Shown here: positions 46,447 through 55,971 of the stretch, piece after piece
Layout: each line of letters opens with the position of its first letter
How positions within the stretch are numbered: position 1 is the first letter of the stretch
NCBI GenBank assembly: GCA_964551015.1
Contig: CAZKBP010000006.1
Location: 186,001 to 250,000 of the forward strand
Reading direction: 5' to 3'
DNA length: 64,000 nucleotides
From: CAZKBP01 sp964551015
GTDB taxonomy: Bacteria > Bacteroidota > Bacteroidia > Cytophagales > Microscillaceae
Program-made: the position numbers and the translations under genes
Notes under the pieces: generated by a model
What the model was told of the DNA's origin: nothing
Database searches by the model: none
The model's input: the letters and a program-made list of their open reading frames with translations, nothing else

Positions 46447-47214
46447 TTAGAGATTCGCGTCCAGGCTGATTTTCCATTGTCCAGCATTATCTTTTTGCCA
46501 AATCAAGATGTATTTTCCGCCATAAGCTCCCTCGCACTGGCCGATTTCATAAGCCAGTTGGCTATGCACGGTTTCTACGATCAAGGGTTTGAGGGTAAGC
46601 TGATAACGTTCATTGCGCATGTATCCATATTCTTTGACCAAGGCATCTCTTCCCGTGATGAGAGGCCGATGATTGTAGTACAGGGGAGATGAAGCGTACA
46701 ATTCGTCCACGAGCTTGGGAACCTCGTGGGCATTGCACCATTTCATCCATTCCTCCCTTCTGGCGGTAATTTCAGAAAGCTCCACCTCAGCATCTGGGGT
46801 CGCCTCAGCCGTGAGTTCTAAGGCTCTGAGCCGCTTGTCCTTCTCTACACGCCAGATAATGAGATGCTTATATAGCTGCCCCGTTGGGTCTTGAAAGCCA
46901 CCAATTTCGTAGGCATACGCGACACCTTCCCGCTGATGCGTGGGTATAAACTTCTTTGTGTAAATAGAATCAATCTCTGGATAGGTACTCAGGAGATGAT
47001 TCGCAATACTATCCTGCCCTTGCATAACGGCTTGATTGGGAAATATTTTGATGGGCTTTTCCACGTACAAATCCTTCAAATTTGCCGAACGAGCATTGAT
47101 GGCTTTTTGCCATTCTTGATTTGCCTGATCCGATTGTGCCTGTGCATGCTCAAAGACAATGATTGATAGGACAAAAAATACGTGGACTTGGGAAATTTTT
47201 GGGAAGTAATTCAT
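46447..47214 (-). CDS. Exported protein with two NTF2-like (DUF4440-type) domains
   Basis: This 255-residue protein has a signal peptide (cleavage near EHAQAQ). Two repeats of about 110 residues follow, each with the NTF2/SnoaL cone-shaped pattern: a helix, then paired beta strands. The first runs about 25-130 and includes NQAVMQGQDSIANHL. The second runs about 148-255 and includes HRPLITGRDALVKEYGYM, ending YILIWQKDNAGQWKISLD. Such DUF4440-type proteins bind or transform small molecules in the envelope, but the ligand here is unknown. The ATG at 47214 gives a proper signal peptide; a start further upstream would add a charged extension. Confidence 0.8.
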   Translation of the reverse strand: MNYFPKISQVHVFFVLSIIVFEHAQAQSDQANQEWQKAINARSANLKDLYVEKPIKIFPNQAVMQGQDSIANHLLSTYPEIDSIYTKKFIPTHQREGVAYAYEIGGFQDPTGQLYKHLIIWRVEKDKRLRALELTAEATPDAEVELSEITARREEWMKWCNAHEVPKLVDELYASSPLYYNHRPLITGRDALVKEYGYMRNERYQLTLKPLIVETVHSQLAYEIGQCEGAYGGKYILIWQKDNAGQWKISLDANL

Positions 47215-47376
47215 GATTTTATGGTTCAATTTTTCTTCAAAATAACGCAATTAAACTCGATCACAGAGCATATCTACCGTTTAATTCTCAGGATAGATGG
47301 TTGTGTTTTCGGGTATGTAATGCCATATCTTAAAAACAAAATCCCTTTTCTTTGTATTTAGATAAAAAAACGAGAT

Positions 47377-48846
47377 ATGAAGAAAACGTGTGCCATCGTG
47401 GGGGCGGGTATCGCAGGCATTGCCTCCTCGATCCGAATGGCCAACAAAGGCTACCAAGTGCGTGTCTTTGAGGCCAATTCCTACCCTGGGGGGAAGCTTT
47501 CGCAAATCGAGCTAGAGGGTTATCGCTTTGATGCGGGACCTTCACTTTTTACCATGCCTCACTTCGTAGACGAGTTGTTCGAGCTTTCGGGTAAAAATCC
47601 TCGTGATTATTTCAATTACCAAAAGCTGGAGGTGAATTGCAAATATTTTTATGAAGATGGCACGGTACTCCACGCCTACGCCGATACCAAGGCCTTTGCC
47701 CAAGAAGTAGCCCAAAAAACGGCAGACCAAGCCGATACGGTGCTGAACTTCTTAGCCAAAAGCAAAAGAAAATACGACCTCACCGCCGAGGTTTTCCTGC
47801 ATAATTCTTTACATAAATGGCAGAATTACCTTAGCCCTGCCACGCGCAAAGGCATACTCAATTTTCATCAATTGGATACGATGCGCACCATGCATCAGGT
47901 CAATGCCCGTAGCTTTCAAGATGAGCGTATGGTGCAATTTTTTAATCGTTTTGCCACTTACAATGGTTCGGATCCCTACCAAACGCCGGGCACTTTGAAT
48001 ATCATTCCGCATCTGGAGTTTGGAATTGGGGCTTTTTTCCCAGAAGGGGGTATGTACAGCATCACCCAAAGTTTGTATCAATTGGCGCTAGATTTGGGCG
48101 TACAATTTCATTTTGATTGCCCCGTGCAGAAGATTTTGGTGGAAAACCAGCAAATCAAAGGTATTCAAACCCCAGACGGAGCGCAGGCATTTGACCTAGT
48201 GCTCAGTAATATGGACGTGGTCAATACTTATCGTCGGCTTTTGCCCGATGTGAAGGCTCCGCAGAGGCTGCTCAAGCAAGATAAATCTAGTTCGGCTTTG
48301 ATTTTTTATTGGGGAATGGAGAAGTCTTTTCCTGAATTAGAGTTGCATAATATTTTCTTTAGTCAAGACTACAAAACCGAATTTGAACATCTTTTCCAGA
48401 AGAAAACGCTTTTTCACGACCCAACGGTTTACATCAATATCAGCGCTAAGGAAAATCCTCAGGATGCGCCCGCGGGCTGTGAAAATTGGTTTACGATGAT
48501 CAATGCCCCCCATAATCTTGGTCAAGATTGGGATCAATTCATTGATGAAGCACGAGCACATATTTGCCAAAAACTCAGCCGGATTTTGGGAACAGATCTG
48601 GCTCCGCTGATTGCCTGTGAGCAAATTCTTGACCCCAGAAGTATCGAGGCCAAGACTTCTAGCACGCAGGGAGCTTTGTATGGTAATAGCTCGAATAATC
48701 GCTTTGCGGCTTTCTTGCGCCATGCCAATTATTCATCTCGTGTAAAAAATCTTTACTTTTGTGGAGGGAGTGTGCATCCCGGAGGCGGGATTCCGCTTTG
48801 CTTGCTTTCAGCTAAGATTACCACGGATTTGATTCCGAGCCTCTAG
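47377..48846 (+). CDS. crtD: Carotenoid desaturase, probably CrtD (1-hydroxycarotenoid 3,4-desaturase)
   Basis: This 489-residue FAD-dependent desaturase of the CrtI/CrtD family has the N-terminal dinucleotide motif AIVGAGIAGIASSIRMANKG with FEANSYPGGKLS. It also has FDAGPSLFTMP and a C-terminal FAD signature (LYFCGGSVHPGGGIPLCLLS). The EANSYPGGKLS and FDAGPSLFTMPHFVDELFEL pattern matches the CrtD group of Bacteroidota better than phytoene desaturase CrtI, so it probably introduces a 3,4 double bond into a hydroxylated carotenoid such as saproxanthin or flexixanthin precursors. The rest of the carotenoid pathway is not in the window. It is a single gene. Confidence 0.82.
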   Translation: MKKTCAIVGAGIAGIASSIRMANKGYQVRVFEANSYPGGKLSQIELEGYRFDAGPSLFTMPHFVDELFELSGKNPRDYFNYQKLEVNCKYFYEDGTVLHAYADTKAFAQEVAQKTADQADTVLNFLAKSKRKYDLTAEVFLHNSLHKWQNYLSPATRKGILNFHQLDTMRTMHQVNARSFQDERMVQFFNRFATYNGSDPYQTPGTLNIIPHLEFGIGAFFPEGGMYSITQSLYQLALDLGVQFHFDCPVQKILVENQQIKGIQTPDGAQAFDLVLSNMDVVNTYRRLLPDVKAPQRLLKQDKSSSALIFYWGMEKSFPELELHNIFFSQDYKTEFEHLFQKKTLFHDPTVYINISAKENPQDAPAGCENWFTMINAPHNLGQDWDQFIDEARAHICQKLSRILGTDLAPLIACEQILDPRSIEAKTSSTQGALYGNSSNNRFAAFLRHANYSSRVKNLYFCGGSVHPGGGIPLCLLSAKITTDLIPSL

Positions 48847-48968
48847 TTTTTTGATAAATTTTCATTACTTTTCTGAAATGTGTCTCGAGAGCAGACTGTC
48901 AAAGGCATTCCACAACCTAAGCCCTAGATAAGCCTCAAGAATTATTGCTGACCTGAGAGAAATTTTCC

Positions 48969-50018
48969 ATGCCAAATCAATATTTAAAACAAAATCCAGA
49001 ACTGGAAGCCAAGGTAATACGACTGCTCAAAACCAAAGAAAAAGCAAATCTAGATTTGGCTTTCCAAATCCTCAAAGGCGGTGGCGTGTCTGAGCATATG
49101 TACCCACATCTGCAAGAGCATCCTGATTACTGCCTGATGTACGGCATTTTAGAACCCTTGCGGGAGCTAAAAGAGCTAGATTTGCATCGCAAACGGCTTT
49201 CTAGCCTACCTCAGATCATTGCCAGTTTAGATCAGTTAGAAGAACTAAACCTGTATGGGAATGAATTTGAAGCCATCCCTCCCGAGGTACTGGAGCTTAA
49301 AAACTTAAAGACGCTTTCCCTCAATCAAAATCCGCTACAAAACTTGCCAGAGCAGATTGCCAAGCTAGAAAATCTGGTCACCCTCCATTGCAATCGTACC
49401 CAAGCTTCGGAGTTCCCTGAACAATTTTTTGACCTTAGAAAATTAGAGGTCATGAATATGCATTCTAATGGCATCGAGGCCATTCCTCCCGCTATTCGGC
49501 ATCTGGACAAACTAGAATACCTGATGTTGGGCAACAATCGCCTTACAGAATTGCCCTCGGAAATTGGAGAATTGACCCGTCTCAAAAACTTAGACTTGGA
49601 AAACAACGACATCAAAGAATTACCCGAAAGCATTGGGAAGCTTAAGAATTTGCGCAGTCTGAGTCTCCTTCGCAATAAGCTCAAGGCACTGCCCGAAAGT
49701 GTTTGCCAAATCGAGCATTTACAAACCTTGAATGTAGAGAACAATCGCTTACAAAAATTACCTCAATCTATAGGCAATTTGCAAAATTTACACGTATTAA
49801 GAATAAATGGCAACCAGATCGAGGAGCTCCCCAAAACCATCGGGGCACTTCAAAATTTAACAGAATTGAATATCTACAAAAACCAGCTAACTCGCATTCC
49901 TGAGGAGCTAGGGCAGCTTTCTAATCTGAATAAGCTCAATATATTGAGTAATCCCTTATCCAAGTCAGAAAGGGAAAAGATTAGCGAACTCCTCCCGAAT
50001 ACACGAATTTACATGTAA
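48969..50018 (+). CDS. Leucine-rich repeat protein
   Basis: This 349-residue protein has a helical N-terminal cap (about 1-65). At least eleven leucine-rich repeats of 23 residues follow (about 70-345), for example LKELPESIGKLKNLRSLSLL. The consensus LxxLPxxIGxLxxLxxLxLxxNxL is the bacterial/plant-intracellular (IR-type) form. There is no signal peptide or membrane helix, so it is cytoplasmic. Such proteins act as protein-binding scaffolds. The partner is unknown. Repeats are not unusually divergent. Confidence 0.92.
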   Translation: MPNQYLKQNPELEAKVIRLLKTKEKANLDLAFQILKGGGVSEHMYPHLQEHPDYCLMYGILEPLRELKELDLHRKRLSSLPQIIASLDQLEELNLYGNEFEAIPPEVLELKNLKTLSLNQNPLQNLPEQIAKLENLVTLHCNRTQASEFPEQFFDLRKLEVMNMHSNGIEAIPPAIRHLDKLEYLMLGNNRLTELPSEIGELTRLKNLDLENNDIKELPESIGKLKNLRSLSLLRNKLKALPESVCQIEHLQTLNVENNRLQKLPQSIGNLQNLHVLRINGNQIEELPKTIGALQNLTELNIYKNQLTRIPEELGQLSNLNKLNILSNPLSKSEREKISELLPNTRIYM

Positions 50019-50293
50019 AGACCATCTAGATAAACAAAGACCTAAACACCAGCACGGGGCTTTGGTTGTTTATGAAGATGTGATCATCAGGAAAAATAAA
50101 TGCTATTTCGTCTTTTGTAAATGGTAGCTCTGGAAAGCATGAACTTTAACGCTCATCTCCAATCGCCTAGAGGTTAAATAATTGCCAATGAGCTACTTAG
50201 AATCTCGGCGGTGCTAAAAGAAGATATAATCGTATTTTTTCTTTCATATATCGTCCGTTTGGAGTATATTTATAAATAAAATGTTTGGAGATA

Positions 50294-50851
50294 ATGGTAA
50301 CCTTCTTAATAATCTTTGCCTTTATTATCGCTTGTAGCGGAGGAATTTACCTCTACTATCAAGAGAGTGAAAAAAATGCAGCGGTTCGGATGAAAATATC
50401 CAACAACGAAGTCGTGAGACTAGCTCAAGAAAATCAAGGGAAACTTACCCCACAATTACTCAGTGAAAAAAGCGAACTCAGTCGCACCGAGGCTAGCCGT
50501 AAGCTCTACCTCATGCTCTCCGAAGGGGTTTTTCGCTACGAATATGATGATAATTATTTGCCCGTTTTTGCCCTGAGTAATGTAGTACGCCGTGCCTTGG
50601 AAAACGCTCAGGAAATTGATTATCATTTTTCCTACGCTCCTTCCAAATTAAGCGACGGTGAAATTATTAGCATTGCCGTAGATTCTGATGGAAAAATATC
50701 TCCGACTTCTTTATGTGTCAAAGCGGGTATCTCCATTGATGAATCGCAAGCCCTGCTCGAGCGTCTGCACGCTAAAGGCGTCTTTGACATAGAGATCAAA
50801 GATAATGGTAGCATTGTCTACCTACTCAACGATCTAGACTTATTGATCTAA
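50294..50851 (+). CDS. Membrane-anchored protein with two winged-helix-like domains
   Basis: This 185-residue protein starts with one transmembrane helix (MVTFLIIFAFIIACSGGIYL). Two similar segments follow: VRLAQENQGKLTPQLLSEKS with EASRKLYLMLSEGVFRY (about 40-85), and ISIAVDSDGKISPTSLCVKA with SQALLERLHAKGVFDIEI (about 118-165). Each looks like helix-turn-helix plus wing, suggesting internal duplication. Because the helix is N-terminal, the domains would be cytoplasmic if the N-terminus is outside. I do not recognise a named family. The ATG at 50294 is preferred over an in-frame TTG three codons upstream. Confidence 0.65.
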   Translation: MVTFLIIFAFIIACSGGIYLYYQESEKNAAVRMKISNNEVVRLAQENQGKLTPQLLSEKSELSRTEASRKLYLMLSEGVFRYEYDDNYLPVFALSNVVRRALENAQEIDYHFSYAPSKLSDGEIISIAVDSDGKISPTSLCVKAGISIDESQALLERLHAKGVFDIEIKDNGSIVYLLNDLDLLI

Positions 50852-50933
50852 GTCCTCTTTATCATCCAACTCCCGTGTTCAATCCCAGCAAATCCTTATC
50901 CCAAGCTTGAGCAAAATTTGCTAGCTTTGTAGT

Positions 50934-53441
50934 ATGCTAAGCATTCGGGATATTATCCAAATAACAGAGGCTCAGGTTGAGCAACTTGCCTCTCCAGATG
51001 ACCAGATTTATCACTTACAGTTAGACAGTCGAAAACTAGCCTTTCCCCAACAAGCGCTTTTCTTCGCCATTCAAGGCCAACGACACGATGGACATCAATT
51101 TTTAGATGAGCTTTACCAACGTGGCTTGCGCAATTTTATCGTAGAAAGCCGGGCGTTTTCTCTCGATAATTATCCTCAGGCCAACTTTTTATGGGTAAAA
51201 AGCAGTGTGGAAGCCTTGCAAAAGATAGCGGGCTTTCATCGTCGCCAATTTACCTTTCCCGTGGTAGGCATTACGGGAAGCAATGGTAAAACGATCGTCA
51301 AAGAGTGGCTGAGTCAACTTTTAGCGCCTAGCTTCCGCATGGTGAGAAGCCCTCGCAGTTATAATTCGCAGGTGGGCGTGCCCCTTTCCCTCTGGAGGAT
51401 GGAACCACAGCACGAACTGGGCATCTTCGAGGCAGGTATTTCTCAGCCAGACGAGATGGAAAAATTGGCAAATATCATCCAACCTACACTTGGTATTTTT
51501 ACCAATATAGGCAGTGCCCACGATGAAGGCTTCACGCATAGAGCGCAGAAAATACAAGAAAAGCTTCTGCTCTTCCGAGAAAGTCAGCATCTGATTTATT
51601 GTCGAGATCACGAGGAGATTCATCAGGAAGTATTAGCTTTTCAGCAAAAACACCCTGCTTTACAAACCTTGACCTGGTCTTACCACCAACCAGCGACTTT
51701 GGAGGTCAAAGAAGTTTACGAGAATCAAGAAGGAACTAGCCTGATCTGGCATTATCAAGGAAAACAGTACTCGAGTCAAATCCCTTTTCGGGATGAAGCT
51801 TCTCTAGAGAATCTACTACATTGCCTAGTAGCTGGTTTACATATTGGTTTATTACCCCACGAAATAAATCAGCAAATGCTCAGACTGCATCCTGTGTCCA
51901 TGCGCTTAGAACTAAAACCCGGGATCAATGATTGCCTCTTGATAGATGATAGCTATAACAATGATCTGGGAGGACTCGAGATTGCGCTAGATTTCTTGAA
52001 ATCACAGAAGCAAAAAGAGCGTAAAATCGTTGTTCTCTCCGATATTTTAGAATCAGGCTTATCAGAGGAAGTCTTGTATCAGAAAGTAGCGCGCCTACTC
52101 AAGGAAAAAAAGGTGGATGGCCTCATTGGTATCGGGAAAAACATAAGCAGTCATGCGCATCTTTTTGACCTCCAAAGCCTGTTTTTTGAGGACGCTCCGA
52201 CCCTCTTGAAAGAGCGCGCGCTTTTTCAGCCCGATTCTTTTTGGTTTTCACAAGCCCTGCTTCTGGTAAAAGGAGCTAGAATATTTGCCTTTGAGCAGAT
52301 TATTCGCCATCTGGAACAGAAAACACACGGCACCATCTTAGAAATTAATCTGAATGCACTGGTACACAATTTGAATTTTTTCCGAAGCCAACTCAAGCCC
52401 AAGACAAAGTTGATGGCCATGGTCAAGGCTTTTGCCTACGGAAGTGGCAGTGCAGAAGTAGCTAGTCTACTCCAGTTCCACCGAGTGGATTATTTGGCGG
52501 TAGCCTATGCCGATGAAGGTGTTTATTTACGCGAGAATGGGATTCATATACCAATTATGGTCTTAAATCCCAGTCAGGAAACCTTTGTCCAGCTTTTTCA
52601 GTATGATTTAGAACCAGAGCTATATAGTTTTAGAATATTAAAAGAATATATTTCCTTTTATCAGACCTACACACAAAAGAAGCCCAAAAAGCACTGGGCT
52701 ATTCATCTAAAAATAGATACTGGAATGCATCGCCTGGGCTTTGCCCCCAATGAAATCAGAAAATTGGCAGACTACCTGCAGGAACATTTGCCTCCAAAAG
52801 TACTCGTTGCTTCTGTATTTAGTCATTTGGCCGGAGCAGATGAGGCGGCTCACGAGGATTATTCCCGCCAGCAGATCGAGGAATTTCAGCAGATAGCCCA
52901 AACCTTAGAAAAAGCACTCGGCTATTCGGTTATCAAACATATTCTAAACTCACCGGGGATTTTACGTTTCCCAGAGGCGCATTTAGATATGGTTCGCTTG
53001 GGCATTGGTCTGTACGGAATCGAGGCCAATGGCTGGGCACAAGATCATCTGGAATTGGTAGGAACGCTCAAAACGAGCATCTCCCAGATCAAACACGTTG
53101 AATCTGGAGCTACGATTGGCTACAGCCGAATGGGAAAGGCACATAAGCCCATGCGAATCGCTACGATTGCCATTGGTTACGCGGACGGGTTTCCCCGCAA
53201 ATTGAGTAATGGGCAAGGAGAAGTTTGGGTGAATGGAAAGAAAGTGCCCGTAGTCGGGAATGTGTGTATGGATATGGCTATGATTGATATCAGCCACGTA
53301 GAAGCAGAAGAAGGAGATGAGGTCATTATTTTTGGTCAAGAATATTCCATCTTTGAGCTGGCTCGTCGCTTAGAAACGATTCCGTATGAAGTATTGACCA
53401 ATGTGGGGGAGCGTGTGAAGCGAGTTTTTTACACGGAGTAA
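50934..53441 (+). CDS. murF-alr: Bifunctional MurF ligase/alanine racemase
   Basis: This 835-residue cytoplasmic fusion makes and attaches D-alanine for peptidoglycan. Residues about 1-455 are UDP-N-acetylmuramoyl-tripeptide:D-Ala-D-Ala ligase, with the ATP loop GITGSNGKTIVKEWL near 114 and IDDSYNNDLGGLEIALD. Residues about 465-835 are a PLP-dependent alanine racemase with the cofactor Lys in MAMVKAFAYGSG near 497 and the catalytic Tyr in IGYSRMGKAH near 728. This fusion is typical of Bacteroidota. The MurF half looks complete. Confidence 0.96.
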   Translation: MLSIRDIIQITEAQVEQLASPDDQIYHLQLDSRKLAFPQQALFFAIQGQRHDGHQFLDELYQRGLRNFIVESRAFSLDNYPQANFLWVKSSVEALQKIAGFHRRQFTFPVVGITGSNGKTIVKEWLSQLLAPSFRMVRSPRSYNSQVGVPLSLWRMEPQHELGIFEAGISQPDEMEKLANIIQPTLGIFTNIGSAHDEGFTHRAQKIQEKLLLFRESQHLIYCRDHEEIHQEVLAFQQKHPALQTLTWSYHQPATLEVKEVYENQEGTSLIWHYQGKQYSSQIPFRDEASLENLLHCLVAGLHIGLLPHEINQQMLRLHPVSMRLELKPGINDCLLIDDSYNNDLGGLEIALDFLKSQKQKERKIVVLSDILESGLSEEVLYQKVARLLKEKKVDGLIGIGKNISSHAHLFDLQSLFFEDAPTLLKERALFQPDSFWFSQALLLVKGARIFAFEQIIRHLEQKTHGTILEINLNALVHNLNFFRSQLKPKTKLMAMVKAFAYGSGSAEVASLLQFHRVDYLAVAYADEGVYLRENGIHIPIMVLNPSQETFVQLFQYDLEPELYSFRILKEYISFYQTYTQKKPKKHWAIHLKIDTGMHRLGFAPNEIRKLADYLQEHLPPKVLVASVFSHLAGADEAAHEDYSRQQIEEFQQIAQTLEKALGYSVIKHILNSPGILRFPEAHLDMVRLGIGLYGIEANGWAQDHLELVGTLKTSISQIKHVESGATIGYSRMGKAHKPMRIATIAIGYADGFPRKLSNGQGEVWVNGKKVPVVGNVCMDMAMIDISHVEAEEGDEVIIFGQEYSIFELARRLETIPYEVLTNVGERVKRVFYTE

Positions 53442-53603
53442 CCCATAAACAGGAAGATCGTGATAAGTCAAAGAATTTGTGCAATTTTTGATAGAAGATT
53501 TTGAGCGTTCCTTGTAATGTATTCTCAAGCACTCAGTATAAATTATATCTTATATTGATGGCTTATTTATAGTTGGTTTTTTGTAATTCAAACCCATTAA
53601 TTT

Positions 53604-54746
53604 ATGAATACCGCACCTACTTTTGAGAAGTCCTTTCTTCCCCCGATGACGAGTCTGATTAACTCAGATTACTGGGGCACCGTTCTGAAAACTTACGAAG
53701 ATCGGAAGTATAAAGAAACCGTCCACGCCGTGCTGGATTATATCCAGAAAGGACTTTCTGAAAGAGCCCTCAATGAAGAGAAAACCAAATACACGCTGCC
53801 TCACGGGTCTATCTTGGTGAATTTGGAAATTAAAGACGAAAAAGTCTTTATTGATGCCCCTTTTCTAAGAATTCCTGCGAAGTACCTCATTCCTCTAATG
53901 CGGCAAGTGGCTGAGATCAACTTTGGCACCTTGGTCTTGGCACAAATCATATTGGAAGAGCACGATATTTATTTTCGGTATGAATCTCCTTTAGAACTCT
54001 GTGAACCCTTCAAATTGTATCGCGTGATCGAGGAAATTTGCATTCAGGCAGATGCGAATGATGATCTTTTTATCGAGAAATTTGGCGCGCAACGCTTTTC
54101 AGAAATGCGGGTGGAGCCTTTTCCGGCTGAGCAAGTAGAAAATGCTTGGCAGCAATTCCAAAAATACCTCCAAGATGCCATTCAATATCACAATTATTTC
54201 ATAGACAAGCGTGCGGAGATGTTTGGCTGGGATGCTTATTACATTGCTTTCACCAAGATTGACTATTACATGCGTCCGCAGGGAGTAGTCAAATCAGAAA
54301 TTGAGAAAGCGGTTAAGGAATTGAATTCTAACCAACCTTTTAATGAAAAAATTAATAAGGCGCGTGCTACCGCCGAACGTATGCTCAAGATGGAAAAGGA
54401 GCGCTTCGCCGATTCTATGTACGAATCGAAGCAGTTTATCTCCGAAAAACCAACCTATGATGTATCTGGCCTGCAGAATTATTTGAGCAAAAGCTACAAT
54501 ACAGCCAAGGGAGAGATGGATAAAAAAGACTACATGGGAGCAACCCTCACGATGCTCACTGGACTCTATGGATTGCTCTATTACTACATTATTCCCCAAA
54601 CTTCTTATCAAATGCTAGAAGAAGCCTTAGAAAAGTCCAGCGACAAGGAATGGCATCAAGCCGCCGAAGTGCTTTGGAGTGCCTATGGCAAGGTGATGGG
54701 GCAAAGCCAAAAAGGAGCCAATCGCTACGGGATACGTGATATTTAG
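53604..54746 (+). CDS. YbjN/T3SS-chaperone-like protein next to the protease
   Basis: This is a 380-residue cytoplasmic protein of no family I can name. Residues about 38-170 contain alternating strands and helices: HGSILVNLEIKDEKVFIDAP, FLRIPAKYLIPLMRQV, IYFRYESPLEL and LFIEKFGAQRF. They resemble the YbjN/type-III-secretion-chaperone fold. The same pattern recurs in the C-terminal domain of the protease encoded 67 bases downstream. The middle is a helical, charged segment (about 190-310), and the C-terminus (about 305-370) has LTMLTGLYGLLYYYIIP, a hydrophobic helix. Co-transcription with the protease is likely. The function is unknown; binding to a peptide or partner protein is my inference. 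Confidence 0.75.
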   Translation: MNTAPTFEKSFLPPMTSLINSDYWGTVLKTYEDRKYKETVHAVLDYIQKGLSERALNEEKTKYTLPHGSILVNLEIKDEKVFIDAPFLRIPAKYLIPLMRQVAEINFGTLVLAQIILEEHDIYFRYESPLELCEPFKLYRVIEEICIQADANDDLFIEKFGAQRFSEMRVEPFPAEQVENAWQQFQKYLQDAIQYHNYFIDKRAEMFGWDAYYIAFTKIDYYMRPQGVVKSEIEKAVKELNSNQPFNEKINKARATAERMLKMEKERFADSMYESKQFISEKPTYDVSGLQNYLSKSYNTAKGEMDKKDYMGATLTMLTGLYGLLYYYIIPQTSYQMLEEALEKSSDKEWHQAAEVLWSAYGKVMGQSQKGANRYGIRDI

Positions 54747-54812
54747 TAGCTTACTTTTTAATTCCTTTATTCTCTTATCTATCAAATCAGAATTCAAAAA
54801 AATTAAAAATAT

Positions 54813-55904
54813 ATGGATACTAGTTCAATTCAAGAAATCATCCCTTGTGTAGTAAAAATCGGGACAGCCTCGGGCAGTGGTACGGGTTTTTATTTACAAA
54901 ATCACGGTATCATCGTCACCAATAACCACGTGGTGAGTAATCATAAGATGGTCTCTATCGAGACTCAGGATAAAGAAAAAATGACCGCCAAGGTGGTGTT
55001 TCTCAATCCCATCGTAGATTTAGCTTTCCTCCTTCCTTCCAAACCCTTGGAAAATATACCCAAAATGTTTTTCCAGCCAGCAGGCACGCTACAGAGTATG
55101 GAACGAGTTGCAGTACTGGGTTTTCCTTATGGCCTACCTTTTACAGTGACCGATGGCATTGTTTCTTCTACCAAGCAATTGATGGATGGGCGGCATTATA
55201 TCCAGACGGACGCAGCCGTGAATCCAGGGAATAGTGGCGGCCCCCTCGTCAATCTAAGAGGCGAAGTAGTGGGCGTGACCACGAGCAAGTTTACCAATGC
55301 AGATAACGTGGGCTTTGCGATTCCCGTAGAAGATTTGGTCTTGGATTTGGAATCTTTTGCCGAAAATGTAGATATGCAATTTTCTGTAAAGTGTCCTTCC
55401 TGTGGTAGTCTACTTTTTGAGAAAACTGAGTATTGCCACAACTGTGGAGCCGAAATTGACCAAGATACGCTGTTTGATGAGCCCAAGCTTAATCCCTTGG
55501 CAGTCTTCGTAGAAACGGCTCTGAAGAATGAACTAGGGATTGATCCTGTCATTGCACGTAATGGCCACGATTACTGGGAATTTCATCAGGGAAGTTCTAT
55601 GGTGCGTATTTTCGTGTACAACAAAAATTACCTCTACACGACCAGCCCCTTGGTGAAATTGCCGAAGAAAAACCTCGAGCAAGTTTATCGCTATATTTTG
55701 AGTAATCCGACGCCTCCTTTTAGTTTTGGGATCTGGAAAGGCATGATTTATCTATCTTATCGGGTACATCTGAACGATTTGAAAAGCTCCTTTAAAGCTG
55801 AAATTCAAAATAAAATGGCTCATTTCGCAGAAAAGGCAGACGAACTAGATAACTATCTGATCGAGAACTACGGGTGCGAGAAATCAGAGTACTCCAAGTT
55901 TTAG
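54813..55904 (+). CDS. Cytoplasmic trypsin-like protease with zinc ribbon and YbjN-like domain
   Basis: This is a 363-residue protein. Residues about 8-185 form a S1C (HtrA-type) trypsin-like domain with an intact triad: His39 (VTNNHVV), Asp69 (NPIVDLAFL) and Ser141 (NPGNSGGPLV). A zinc ribbon follows with Cys194, Cys197, Cys208 and Cys211 (CPSCGS, YCHNCGAE). The C-terminal domain (about 225-363) resembles YbjN/CesT-type chaperone folds and the domain in the preceding protein. There is no signal peptide and no PDZ domain, unlike DegP/DegQ. It should therefore act inside the cell, perhaps with the partner protein upstream. Regulated proteolysis in stress or defence is an inference. Confidence 0.88.
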   Translation: MDTSSIQEIIPCVVKIGTASGSGTGFYLQNHGIIVTNNHVVSNHKMVSIETQDKEKMTAKVVFLNPIVDLAFLLPSKPLENIPKMFFQPAGTLQSMERVAVLGFPYGLPFTVTDGIVSSTKQLMDGRHYIQTDAAVNPGNSGGPLVNLRGEVVGVTTSKFTNADNVGFAIPVEDLVLDLESFAENVDMQFSVKCPSCGSLLFEKTEYCHNCGAEIDQDTLFDEPKLNPLAVFVETALKNELGIDPVIARNGHDYWEFHQGSSMVRIFVYNKNYLYTTSPLVKLPKKNLEQVYRYILSNPTPPFSFGIWKGMIYLSYRVHLNDLKSSFKAEIQNKMAHFAEKADELDNYLIENYGCEKSEYSKF

Positions 55905-55971
55905 TGTAAGCGCGAGCCGTTTCGGTTTTCAGTAAAAGCGTGTGCTGAATCCGCTCACAGAAAGCTGAACG

